Below, in pieces: positions 41,795 through 49,936 of a stretch of DNA of 64,000 bases. Position 1 is the stretch's first letter; the number at the start of each line of letters is the position of its first letter. The stretch spans positions 682,001 through 746,000 of the forward strand of contig NZ_CP051201.1 in the NCBI RefSeq assembly GCF_024181285.1, in the 5' to 3' direction. The stretch comes from Treponema sp. OMZ 790. Its GTDB lineage: Bacteria > Spirochaetota > Spirochaetia > Treponematales > Treponemataceae. Under the pieces are notes generated by a model. The model worked only from the letters and a program-made list of their open reading frames with translations. It was not told the DNA's origin and did no database searches. The position numbers and the translations under genes were made by a program.

Positions 41795-41868
41795 TGGGCG
41801 CTGACGGGATCGAACCGCCGACATTCTGGGTGTAAACCAGACGCTCGTACCAGCTGAGCTAAGCGCCC
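41795..41868 (-). tRNA. tRNA-Val (anticodon TAC)
   Basis: The 74-nt cloverleaf has a seven-base acceptor stem GGGCGCT/AGCGCCC, discriminator A, anticodon loop TTTACAC (anticodon TAC) and TTCGATC in the T-loop. CCA is not encoded. The promoter lies just upstream (TTGACA 41902-41907, 17 bp, TATTAT 41879-41884). Confidence 0.95.
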
Positions 41869-41878
41869 AATGACATGA

Positions 41879-41907
41879 ATAATATTACAAATTACAAAAA
41901 ATGTCAA
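41879..41907 (-). promoter_or_regulatory. Promoter of tRNA-Val
   Basis: TTGACA (41902-41907), 17 bp, TATTAT (41879-41884) on the minus strand; start expected near 41872. Confidence 0.65.
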
Positions 41908-41979
41908 TACCTGTTTTATAAAAAAATGAAGTTTTTTTTGTAAAAGAGGTATCGGGTTTTGGACAAGGCCGGTTGCAGA

Positions 41980-43578
41980 TTATTTATTTAATTTTACAAG
42001 TCCCGGAACAGGGCGGGGCTCGATAAATTTTATAAACTTAAAGGGATGAATATCGATCGCATTTGAATACCAGCCGCCTATGGAGTAAATGTCGATGATG
42101 TTTACGCTCAGTCTATAGGATATCGGAATAATCACGCTCTCGCCTAACAAAAGCTCCTCTGCCTTGCTCAGCATTTCATACCGCTTTTTAAAGTCCTTTT
42201 CTGAATGAGATTTAAGGATTATCTTTTCAAATTCCGCATTTTTCCAGCCTGAATCGTTTAGGTTCGAAGCAGGGCGGAACATTTCCAAAAAGGCCAGAGG
42301 GTCTGCAAAGTCTCCTATCCATGTGATTATCCCTAAATCGTAATCATTTGACTTTAGACTGTTATAGTAGCCGGCAAGAGGAATGGGCTTTATGTCGGCT
42401 TTTATGCCGATTCTTGACCATGCAGCCTTTAAAATTTCGGCTAATTCTTGATTATACGTATCTTCGGGTATTTTGATTACAAGTTTTTTTTGACTTTCTT
42501 TTAAATTAAGCTTTTTTACGATTTCTTGGGCTTTTTGAAGATTATACTCATTTATGCCCTGAACCTTGGGATAACCCGCAAGCGGGAAAATGAGAGTTTC
42601 CGCCTTTATGGGATAGCCTTTGCGTAATTCTTCATAGGGAATGGCTAAAAGGAGGGCCTTTCTGAATTCGGAATTTTGCATATTGGGAGACGAGGCCTTA
42701 AAGAAAAAATAGTCAGTTGCAAAGAGAGGGTCTATGTTGACACAGCGCTGATCTCCTATTTTTGAAATTACATCGCTTCTTGAAAGCCAATCCATCTCGC
42801 CCTTGTTAAATTTTTCGACAGCATCTTCCTTACTTAAATCGAGGAAGAGGTTTATCTGAGGAATCCGGACATTTTCCTTATCCCAATAGTTTTCATTTTT
42901 TACCAAAATCAGCTCTTTTTGGGAAAATTTCTTTATTTTATAGGCTCCGCTTGAAACAGGCTTAAAACTGTCTCTTAATTTTTCTATTTTTTCTACCTTG
43001 GAAAATTTTAATGCGTCATTTAACTGAGAGTGTTCAACGGCCGAAAAGGCATGATGGCAGAGAATATTGGGGAGGTGTTCAATTTCGGTATTTGTGTATA
43101 CCAAAAGAACTTGCCCGCTTTCGGCTTTTATTCCGACTTGATTTTTATTTTTTAGCTTCCCGTTTCGGTAGTCTGCGGCTCCGTCTATGCAGTCTAAAAG
43201 AGAAGCATAGGGGTGGTTCCCGGCCGGATTTAAAAGATTAAGCCATGAGTCGACAAAGGTTTGAGCTGTTATCGGCTTGCCGTTTTCGAATTTGGCTTCT
43301 TTTCTAATCGTAAAGCGCCATGTCCGGCCGCCTGAAACACTGTGTTTTTCGGCGAGAGCAGGCACGGGCTGCAATGTGTAAGGGTCATATACAAAAAGGC
43401 CTTCACAAAGGGCCGTTAAAATTTGAGCTTCACCTGCATCAAAGGCCGTATGGGGGTGCAGCATCGGAATCCCTGAGCTTATGGAAACATTCAGCTCTTT
43501 TTGCTCATATTGATTTTCTTGCGAAAAAAGGCAAAAGGGTATCAAAAACAAAAATAATGCTAATAGTTTATCTTTCAT
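41980..43578 (-). CDS. Peptide/oligopeptide ABC transporter substrate-binding protein (family 5, OppA-like)
   Basis: 532 residues with a signal peptide (MKDKLLALFLFLIPFCLFS) cleaved by signal peptidase I (no lipobox cysteine). Family 5 landmarks are GIPMLHPHTAFDAGEAQILTALCEGLFVYDP, TFRKEAKFENGKPITAQTFVDSW, and the late NDYDLGIITWIGDFADPLAFLEMF. These proteins capture peptides or oligosaccharides for an ABC importer. No permease gene is nearby. A TTGAAT-17-TATAAT promoter starts the transcript about four bases before the ATG, with no ribosome-binding site. Confidence 0.9.
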   Translation of the reverse strand: MKDKLLALFLFLIPFCLFSQENQYEQKELNVSISSGIPMLHPHTAFDAGEAQILTALCEGLFVYDPYTLQPVPALAEKHSVSGGRTWRFTIRKEAKFENGKPITAQTFVDSWLNLLNPAGNHPYASLLDCIDGAADYRNGKLKNKNQVGIKAESGQVLLVYTNTEIEHLPNILCHHAFSAVEHSQLNDALKFSKVEKIEKLRDSFKPVSSGAYKIKKFSQKELILVKNENYWDKENVRIPQINLFLDLSKEDAVEKFNKGEMDWLSRSDVISKIGDQRCVNIDPLFATDYFFFKASSPNMQNSEFRKALLLAIPYEELRKGYPIKAETLIFPLAGYPKVQGINEYNLQKAQEIVKKLNLKESQKKLVIKIPEDTYNQELAEILKAAWSRIGIKADIKPIPLAGYYNSLKSNDYDLGIITWIGDFADPLAFLEMFRPASNLNDSGWKNAEFEKIILKSHSEKDFKKRYEMLSKAEELLLGESVIIPISYRLSVNIIDIYSIGGWYSNAIDIHPFKFIKFIEPRPVPGLVKLNK

Positions 43579-43588
43579 ATCGATTGAT

Positions 43589-43617
43589 ATTATATTGTTT
43601 TTTTAATTATTATTCAA
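43589..43617 (-). promoter_or_regulatory. Promoter of the OppA-like gene, nearly leaderless
   Basis: TTGAAT (43612-43617), 17 bp, TATAAT (43589-43594) on the minus strand; start near 43582 with the ATG at 43578. Confidence 0.6.
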
Positions 43618-43629
43618 TCCGATGAGATT

Positions 43630-45033
43630 TTAGATAACTCCAAGTTTTTTCATATGGTTTACTTCATCGCTCAAGACTTGATATTCTGCTCGGTATTGGT
43701 TTGCCTTAATTACCGAATTTGTGATGGTGGTAATTTCGATCTTGATACCTCTTATCTTGCTTCTAAGTTCAGGTTTTATGTTTTTATAGAATTCGTCAAG
43801 TCCGTTCAGTTGTTTTAAAATTTCGTTGCAATCGCTTATGTATTTTGTAAGGCTTTTAAACAACATTTCATCAGTCATTGTTTTTATTTTTTGATTTACC
43901 ATAGAGCTCGGTACCATTATATTTTGGAATAAGGCTATCTTTTGAATGACTTCTTTTTCAAAAACCGAGTAGGTGATTGTTTGTTTTTTTGTGTTTTGAT
44001 TAATATTATCCGTGATTACTATAGTTATCAGTCTTTCAGGCGGATCGAGTTTTAAGGCCTGCCTAAGAAGCTGCCCCAGTTTTCTAAATACGGTATTTTC
44101 GGACTTATATACAAGCTCTTGGTTGGATTTTATTTTTTCTAGGGCCGCTTTTAAGTGAGGAGCCGAATTTGAAAGAACTTTTAATCCCGATATTAAAATG
44201 GGTCTGTTATTAACTTCCTGCTGTGAAAAAGCTTTTTCTTTTTCTTTAACTTCAAGGCGGGATAAAATTTCTTGCTGCAAGATGCCTGAATCTTCACCGT
44301 AATCTTCTCTTATTATTTCGACTATCAGGTCAGTGTAAAAAGGTTTTTTCTTTAACTTAATTGAAAATATTTTTTTGATCTCTCTTAAAACATTTGCAGG
44401 ATTTGCACAATCTGCCTTGCTTATCTTTACTGAAGGCATAATCTCTCTGCGGACTAAAAGCTTATATTCTTCACGGTGAAAAACAGTCAGGTTTTTAAGC
44501 TGGGTATTTATATAAACAGCGCTTTTTCCGAGATGGGCTACCGAATCCCGTAACAGGCCGCTTGACAGCTGATCCGGTCCCTTACAAAGGTTATTGATGA
44601 TATCGGCTATGGCTCTGGTATTGGTATGGCTTGAGGTATTTGTAAAATCCGACCAAATAAAGGTATTGTTCAAATCGAGCAGTATCGAAATTCTTTTTGG
44701 GTTTAAAAAATCGGTGTTAAATTGGTAATAATTGTTTACGAATTCCAACATGGTTTCATAGTGAGCCAAACGGGTTCCTATAACGCTTGCTTTTTCGGAA
44801 TCGGCAAAGTTTTCTTTGCTGGGGATTTCGACTTCGGTCATTTTACTGTCGTATTTATATGGATCATCGTGAATGACCCGTTTTTTTAAAAGAGTGCTTC
44901 GGACTGCATGCAGCGCACTGCTTTGAATATTGTAGTTTTCCTGTACCTTGGGAAGAATTTGGGTGTTAAATTCGTTTCTTTTTGTTTCAAGAACTACCGA
45001 AAGCTCCTCAACAAAGTTTTTTCTATTTTCCAT
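43630..45033 (-). CDS. Conserved treponemal protein of unknown function
   Basis: 467 residues, no signal peptide or transmembrane segment, so cytoplasmic. Mostly amphipathic helices with charged runs (VLETKRNEFNTQILPKVQENYN, EKEKAFSQQEVNNRP, ELRSKIRGIKIEITTITNSVI) and a central LFQNIMVPSSMVNQKIK. I recognise no domain. Long helical character suggests a structural or scaffold protein. The start at 45033 has only weak ribosome-binding potential. It is divergent from the Cas2-like gene, from which it is separated by 108 bp. Confidence 0.7.
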   Translation of the reverse strand: MENRKNFVEELSVVLETKRNEFNTQILPKVQENYNIQSSALHAVRSTLLKKRVIHDDPYKYDSKMTEVEIPSKENFADSEKASVIGTRLAHYETMLEFVNNYYQFNTDFLNPKRISILLDLNNTFIWSDFTNTSSHTNTRAIADIINNLCKGPDQLSSGLLRDSVAHLGKSAVYINTQLKNLTVFHREEYKLLVRREIMPSVKISKADCANPANVLREIKKIFSIKLKKKPFYTDLIVEIIREDYGEDSGILQQEILSRLEVKEKEKAFSQQEVNNRPILISGLKVLSNSAPHLKAALEKIKSNQELVYKSENTVFRKLGQLLRQALKLDPPERLITIVITDNINQNTKKQTITYSVFEKEVIQKIALFQNIMVPSSMVNQKIKTMTDEMLFKSLTKYISDCNEILKQLNGLDEFYKNIKPELRSKIRGIKIEITTITNSVIKANQYRAEYQVLSDEVNHMKKLGVI

Positions 45034-45105
45034 ATCATGCTTATCGGCATTTTTTTTGTTTTTTTAAGTATTATAGTAACTAAAGATTTTTTTAGTTGTG
45101 GGGGT

Positions 45106-45134
45106 TTGACAATTTTTCTCTTTTGTCGTATTCT
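45106..45134 (+). promoter_or_regulatory. Promoter of the Cas2-like gene and prfB, predicted leaderless
   Basis: TTGACA (45106-45111), 17 bp, TATTCT (45129-45134); start near 45141 and ATG at 45142. Confidence 0.6.
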
Positions 45135-45141
45135 GTTGTAT

Positions 45142-45423
45142 ATGTTTGTTTCAGTTGTTATAGATCCGGGGGGGAGGGAATCGGCTTCTCATCTCGCAGA
45201 AGTTCTAACGGCCAACGGCTTTGAACGGGTTCAGCATGCTTGCTGGGAATCGGTAACAATTAATGACGACGGACTTGTTACATTAAAACAGGATATCGAC
45301 CGTGTTACCGACTATTACGATACAGTGCGCCTCTACCAATATCCTATTCAGGATGTACTGGCGATAACCACGCTTTATAAAAAAAAGTGGAGGAGGGTGC
45401 TTGTGCGCCCGCCTGCAAAATAA
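45142..45423 (+). CDS. Solitary Cas2-like ferredoxin-fold protein
   Basis: 93 residues starting at ATG 45142; the frame is open far upstream but that part lacks coding character. The first strand ends in Asp (MFVSVVIDPGG), followed by SASHLAEVLTANGFERVQHACWES and, near the C-terminus, DTVRLYQYPIQ. This order matches the Cas2 pattern of a conserved Asp, then [YG]-x-R-V-Q-x-S-x-[FW]-E, then [D/T]-x-[VI]-R-[IL]-Y. No CRISPR repeats or other cas genes are in the window. It is 18 bp from prfB and probably co-transcribed with it, so a housekeeping or nucleic-acid role is more likely than immunity. A VapD-like relative is possible. Confidence 0.6.
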   Translation: MFVSVVIDPGGRESASHLAEVLTANGFERVQHACWESVTINDDGLVTLKQDIDRVTDYYDTVRLYQYPIQDVLAITTLYKKKWRRVLVRPPAK

Positions 45424-45441
45424 TTGGAGATTTAAAACCAT

Positions 45442-46564
45442 ATGGAAGACTATAGATCAAATGTGGAAGATTTAAAAAACGATATATCTAATATTTGGGG
45501 GCGTCTTTGACCCCGAAGCCGTCAAAGTAAAAATAGCCGAAAAAGAGGCTATAACCTTAGCTCCGGATTTTTGGAATGACAGCAAAAAAGCCGAAAAAAT
45601 TATGGGCGAAATAAAATCTCTCAAAAATAGAATTTATCCTTGGCAGGAGCTTATGGATGAACTTTCTGATCTGGAAGTTTTGATGGAGCTTTCTGAAGAA
45701 TCCGAAGATGATGAACTAAAAAATGAAATAAGCTCAAATTATAACTCGATTTATGAAAAATATAAAAAATTAAGCATATTGAGCCTCCTTTCAGGCGAGG
45801 TCGATAAAAATGATGCCTATCTTACGGTTCATGCAGGTGCCGGAGGAACGGAGGCTTGTGATTGGGCCGGTATGCTTGTGCGTATGTACTTGAGATGGTG
45901 CGAATCCAGGGGCTTTAAAACGGAAACCATAGATCTTGTCGAAGCTGAAGGCGGTATAAAGTCTGCTACCTTTCAGGTTTCGGGAGATTTTGCTTTTGGT
46001 CTTTTAAAAAGTGAGACCGGAGTTCACCGTTTGGTGCGCATAAGTCCCTTTGATTCAAACGGAAGAAGACATACCTCTTTTACTTCGGTGTTTGCTTTTC
46101 CTGTGCTTGACGACACTATAGAAGTCGATATCCGCCCTGAAGATTTGCGTATCGATACCTACCGTGCAGGAGGTGCCGGAGGACAGCATGTCAATAAAAC
46201 CGATTCGGCAGTACGCATTACGCACCTTCCGACCGGAATAGTTGTTGCCTGTCAAACACAGAGAAGCCAGATCAGCAATAAGGCAACCGCTATGAATGTT
46301 CTAAAATCGAGGCTTTATAATTATTATGAAGAACAAAAAGAAAAAGAGAACATGAAATTTGCTGCCGAAAAAAAAGGCATTTCATGGGGCAATCAGATCC
46401 GCTCCTATGTTTTTCAGCCCTACACAATGGTAAAGGATCATAGAACAAAGTATGAAACAGGAAATATTCAGGCTGTAATGGACGGCGATATAGATGAGTT
46501 TATAAACAGCTTTTTAAATACAAAAATAGAAGACATGAGTATTGATGAGGATGATGCTCTATGA
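45442..46564 (+). CDS. prfB: Peptide chain release factor 2, with programmed +1 frameshift
   Basis: Recognises UGA and UAA stop codons. Frame 0 runs 22 codons from ATG 45442 and stops at TGA (45508-45510). Just before it is GGGGG (45497-45501) and the slippery codon CTT (45505-45507), and the +1 frame from 45509 continues for 351 residues, total 373. The C-terminal part has the RF2 specificity tripeptide SPF (VRISPFDSNGRRHTSF) and GGQ (RAGGAGGQHVNKTDS). Read as a single ORF, the first 53 residues would be missed. Autoregulation through UGA readthrough is the known consequence of this arrangement. Confidence 0.96.
45497..45510 (+). promoter_or_regulatory. Programmed +1 ribosomal frameshift site of prfB
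   Basis: A G5 run (45497-45501) acting as an internal Shine-Dalgarno sequence, spaced before CTT TGA C (45505-45511). When RF2 is scarce the ribosome slips from CTT to TTT and continues in frame +1. Confidence 0.9.
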
Positions 46565-46881
46565 TATGCATCGTATGCAAGTCGGAGTTTTTAGCGGCTG
46601 CCATAAGAACCGTATGTATTTCTCACGTAAAAGAGACAATTAAAATTTTGCCTCAATCTTTTCTTTCGGATACATTGGTCAATGAAGATGTAAGGCTTGT
46701 TTTTTTTGATTCAAGTCTTTTTATTGATTCTGCTTCTTTTAGGCAAAAAAGTCCCGACACGCAATTTGTTGTAATTTCTTCGGTTGGGGATGAAGCTCTT
46801 GTTGAAAAAGCTCTTATTTGCGGAGCCTCCGATTTTATATTATGTCCCTTTACCGAAAAAGGAGTTATAAGCTGCTTATGA
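46561..46881 (+). CDS. Degenerate response-regulator receiver domain
   Basis: 106 residues, only a receiver-like fold. FFDSSL contains a candidate phospho-acceptor Asp (around residue 51) and VVISS the usual Ser/Thr. The segment GASDFILCPF replaces the nearly invariant Lys of the KPF motif with Cys, and the N-terminal acidic pair is absent, so phosphorylation is doubtful. The start overlaps the prfB stop (ATGA) and its own stop overlaps the PEGA gene, so the three genes are coupled. It may be a phospho-independent switch. Confidence 0.6.
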   Translation: MICIVCKSEFLAAAIRTVCISHVKETIKILPQSFLSDTLVNEDVRLVFFDSSLFIDSASFRQKSPDTQFVVISSVGDEALVEKALICGASDFILCPFTEKGVISCL

Positions 46882-48425
46882 TTTTCTCTTTTCGATTAAA
46901 AAAAATATCCGCTTTATTTACACTTTTTTTTACCGGCTTTCTTTTGTTTTCACAAAAGGCCGAAACCCCGAATTCGGATTGGACTATTGCCGTTTCAGAA
47001 TTTAAAACGGAAGGACTTCCATCATCTTATCAAAGCTATAAAACGATAGTTCCCGAAATGTTTTTAATATACATGGATACGGGTGCTAAAAGAATAGTTC
47101 CTTTTGAAGAAAAAAAAATACGGGCCGTGATGGAAGCTTCAAATAAAAAATTGAGGCTTATAAAAGAACGTGCAAAACTTGTAAGCGATAAGGATAATAT
47201 TTTTTTATCTGTTGAAGACAAAAAAACTAAAGATGAAAAAGAAAGGAAACTTAAAGAAGAAATTTTAAAAAAAGAAAAAGAGATTTCTGACGCCGATATA
47301 GATATAAAAATTGAAGATTCCCGATTTTTTGCTTCGGGCTCTCCTAAAAATATCAGCTTGTGGAAATACGGTGAGACCTTATACAATAGGAACGAAAATT
47401 CCGATTTGGGAGAAAGTTTAAAAAAAGAAAATATATCGGCTCTTATTTACGGTTCGGTAAAAGATATTTCGGGTTACATGGTAATAACCGCTTATTTGGA
47501 TACGGGGCTTCCCGGGATGAAGATTCACGAATTTTCCGGAGCAGGAAGATATGATGATGTTGAACAGGTTGTAAAAAATATTTCGCGCCAAATATATACG
47601 ATTATTCAAAACACAAAAGAGGTAAAAATATTTTTTGATGTGAATCCTAAAAATGCAAAGGTTTATATCGACAGTAAATTGATAAGAGATTTTTCAAAAC
47701 CTATAACGCTGCGCGAAGGTTCTTATCAAATAGGCGCATCTGCCGAGGGATATGTTGAAGAAACTAGCAAGATAGAATTAAAAGGAAAAAGCTCCTATAC
47801 TCTAAAGATAAGTTTAAAAGAAACGGAATCTTTAAAAATCGGTTTTAATTTAAAAAGTGCAACTCCGGATTTGTTTTTTAAATCAAGATATTCCATCAAA
47901 GTACCTGGTATCATAACTTTGCCTAAGGCAAAATCTATTTTGGAGTTTGAAGAAAAAGGTATTCATACTTTCGGTATTTTTGAACCTTCAAAAGAAATTC
48001 TTTCATCACAAAATGTTCAAAATATGATTATAAAATTAAACAAAAAAAATGTAAAAGATTCTATTGAACTTCAAAGAAAAATTTTATATTGGTCATTGGG
48101 TGCTCTATATATAAGCTTACCCATAACAATGATTTTAAAAGCACAACTTGATGATCACATCTATGCTTTCCGAAACAGAAAACTTCCTTATACACAAGCC
48201 GAAGTTGACCGCATAAACAGATTTGGAATAACTCAAAATGTCTTTCAAGGTATAACTATAGCTCTTGGGGTTAATTATTTTATACAGTTAATAATTTATC
48301 TTGTAAAGGCCGACAGAGCATTGCCTCGAAAGATAAAGCCCAATTATGCTGAGCCGGTGTATCCTGAACTTAAGACAGGTGAAGACACAACCATTAAAAA
48401 TGAGGAGAAAAAAAATGAAGAATAA
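46878..48425 (+). CDS. Secreted or membrane PEGA-domain protein
   Basis: The ATG at 46878 is chosen because it overlaps the preceding stop (ATGA) and opens on a signal segment (FRLKKISALFTLFFTGFLLFSQ). The protein has 515 residues. An N-terminal region (about 25-250) has a Lys/Glu-rich coiled stretch and a TolB-like ISALIYGSVKDISGYMVITAYLDTG block. A PEGA domain (about 255-345) includes VNPKNAKVYIDSKLIRDF, LREGSYQIGASAEGYVEETSKIELKGK. Two late transmembrane helices (about 405-425 and 455-475) follow. Likely role is at the cell envelope. It overlaps ftsY by 11 bp. Confidence 0.75.
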   Translation: MIFSFRLKKISALFTLFFTGFLLFSQKAETPNSDWTIAVSEFKTEGLPSSYQSYKTIVPEMFLIYMDTGAKRIVPFEEKKIRAVMEASNKKLRLIKERAKLVSDKDNIFLSVEDKKTKDEKERKLKEEILKKEKEISDADIDIKIEDSRFFASGSPKNISLWKYGETLYNRNENSDLGESLKKENISALIYGSVKDISGYMVITAYLDTGLPGMKIHEFSGAGRYDDVEQVVKNISRQIYTIIQNTKEVKIFFDVNPKNAKVYIDSKLIRDFSKPITLREGSYQIGASAEGYVEETSKIELKGKSSYTLKISLKETESLKIGFNLKSATPDLFFKSRYSIKVPGIITLPKAKSILEFEEKGIHTFGIFEPSKEILSSQNVQNMIIKLNKKNVKDSIELQRKILYWSLGALYISLPITMILKAQLDDHIYAFRNRKLPYTQAEVDRINRFGITQNVFQGITIALGVNYFIQLIIYLVKADRALPRKIKPNYAEPVYPELKTGEDTTIKNEEKKNEE

Positions 48426-49293
48426 AAGTTTTGCTGCAGGATTAAAACGGCTGTTCGGTTTGTATAAAGGACCTGACGAATCTTTTTTTGAAGATTTAAC
48501 CGATACCTTGATCGAAGGAGACATAGGGGCAAAAACCGCCCTCGAAGTTGAGGACGCTTTAAGGGATTTATGTAAAAAAGAAAAACTGGTTTCTGAAGAA
48601 GATGTTTTGGATGCTCTTTATAAAATTTTATTGCCTTATGTAAAGGTTACTTCATTGACTCCCAAAAAAGACAAGGTTTCTATCTATCTTGTTTTGGGTG
48701 TAAACGGAGTGGGAAAGACGACATCTATAGGAAAGATGGCTCATTACTATAAGGAAAAATCGGGTGTTCCTATTATTTTGGCTGCAGGAGATACCTTTAG
48801 AGCTGCGGCAATTGAACAGCTGAAATTTCATGGAGAAAAAAACGATGTGAGAGTTGTTGCTCATCAGCATGGAGGCGATCCCGGTGCCGTTATTTTTGAT
48901 GCAGGAGATGCCATGGCTGCTGCAGGAGGCGGACTTGTTCTTGCAGATACGGCAGGGCGCCTTCACAATAAAGAGAATTTGGTTAGAGAGCTTCAAAAAA
49001 TAGACCGAATTGCAAAAACAAAGGCTTCTGAAGGGTGCTATAAAAAAATATTGGTGCTCGATTCCACTACGGGACAAAACGGATTGAGACAGGCAGAAGT
49101 TTTCCATGAGGCTATAGGAGTAGATGCAGTCTTTTTAACGAAATATGATTCTACTGCAAAGGGTGGGGTCGCTGTTACGGCAGGCAAGGAACTCAACCTT
49201 CCTATGGTCTTTGTCGGAACAGGCGAAAAATATGAAGATATAGCGCCTTTTTCTGCAGAAAACTATGTGAGAGAGTTTATCGGGAAAATGTAA
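48415..49293 (+). CDS. ftsY: Signal recognition particle receptor FtsY
   Basis: 292 residues. ATG 48415 is preferred (GAGGAG at 48402-48407) over in-frame starts farther upstream. The acidic A domain of E. coli FtsY is absent, as in many small bacteria. N domain: FGLYKGPDESFFEDLTDTLIEGDIG. G domain: GVNGVGKTTSIGKM, DTFRAAAIEQL, DTAGRLHNKENLVREL, TKYDSTAKGGV, GTGEKYEDIAPF. It docks with Ffh (encoded at 2167). It overlaps the PEGA gene and abuts the next gene with no gap. Confidence 0.97.
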   Translation: MKNKSFAAGLKRLFGLYKGPDESFFEDLTDTLIEGDIGAKTALEVEDALRDLCKKEKLVSEEDVLDALYKILLPYVKVTSLTPKKDKVSIYLVLGVNGVGKTTSIGKMAHYYKEKSGVPIILAAGDTFRAAAIEQLKFHGEKNDVRVVAHQHGGDPGAVIFDAGDAMAAAGGGLVLADTAGRLHNKENLVRELQKIDRIAKTKASEGCYKKILVLDSTTGQNGLRQAEVFHEAIGVDAVFLTKYDSTAKGGVAVTAGKELNLPMVFVGTGEKYEDIAPFSAENYVREFIGKM

Positions 49294-49935
49294 ATGGATA
49301 TAAAAAAAATAATGCTTCTTTTTATTTTTTTATGTTCTCTTTTTATTTTTGCCGATGGAACCAATTTTGATATTGAAAAAACGGTTCCGCAAAATGAAAT
49401 AAAAGACGACGAAAAATCGGATGAAGCCGATAACGGTTTTTATTCTATTCAAAGTTCGGGGCTTACCGCAGGCTTTGGAGACAAATGGTTTTTCGAAAAA
49501 TTGGATGAGGCAGGAAGACCGCTTATGTCCGTTTTATATGAAAAGGATAAACTGATAGAAAAAAAAACGTATACCTACAAGGACGGTTTCCCCAATGCTT
49601 GTGAAGTTTCCTTATCCGATAAACTTATAAAAATAAAATATAATAAAAAAAGAATGGAAACTGAAAAAATTATTTATGATGCCGAAGGTAAAAATGAACT
49701 TGAAAAAAACATATACACTTATAATGAAAATGATTTGTTAATCGAAACGTTTTTAAAAAAAGACGGCATCGAATATGTTTCAAAATTCGAGTATGATTCT
49801 AAAAATAAAAAACAATCTCAAACCGATTTTATAAACGGCAATAAAGTTTCTTATACGGAGTATACAGCCGATAAAAAAACGGTGCATCTTTTTGAATACG
49901 GAAAAGAAGTCGGTGTTGTGGAGGAAGAAACTTAA
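49294..49935 (+). CDS. Periplasmic protein, possible partner of the Lol system
   Basis: 213 residues with a signal peptide (LLFIFLCSLFIFA) but no lipobox. The mature part contains repeated short strands (KTYTYKDGFPNACEVS, ENDLLIETFLKKDGIEYVSKFEYDS) resembling YD-type or beta-rich repeats. It begins directly after the ftsY stop and precedes the LolC-type gene by one base, so it is in the lol operon. A carrier or chaperone role is possible. I do not recognise LolA signatures. Confidence 0.6.
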   Translation: MDIKKIMLLFIFLCSLFIFADGTNFDIEKTVPQNEIKDDEKSDEADNGFYSIQSSGLTAGFGDKWFFEKLDEAGRPLMSVLYEKDKLIEKKTYTYKDGFPNACEVSLSDKLIKIKYNKKRMETEKIIYDAEGKNELEKNIYTYNENDLLIETFLKKDGIEYVSKFEYDSKNKKQSQTDFINGNKVSYTEYTADKKTVHLFEYGKEVGVVEEET

Positions 49936-49936
49936 A

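Noticed and set aside
45142..45423. CRISPR locus near the Cas2-like gene
   Set aside because: No regularly spaced repeats and no cas1, cas9 or effector gene were seen anywhere in the window.
45602..46564. prfB as a 320-residue protein starting at 45602
   Set aside because: The upstream region encodes the conserved RF2 N-terminus in two frames joined at CTT TGA C; the short version ignores the programmed frameshift.
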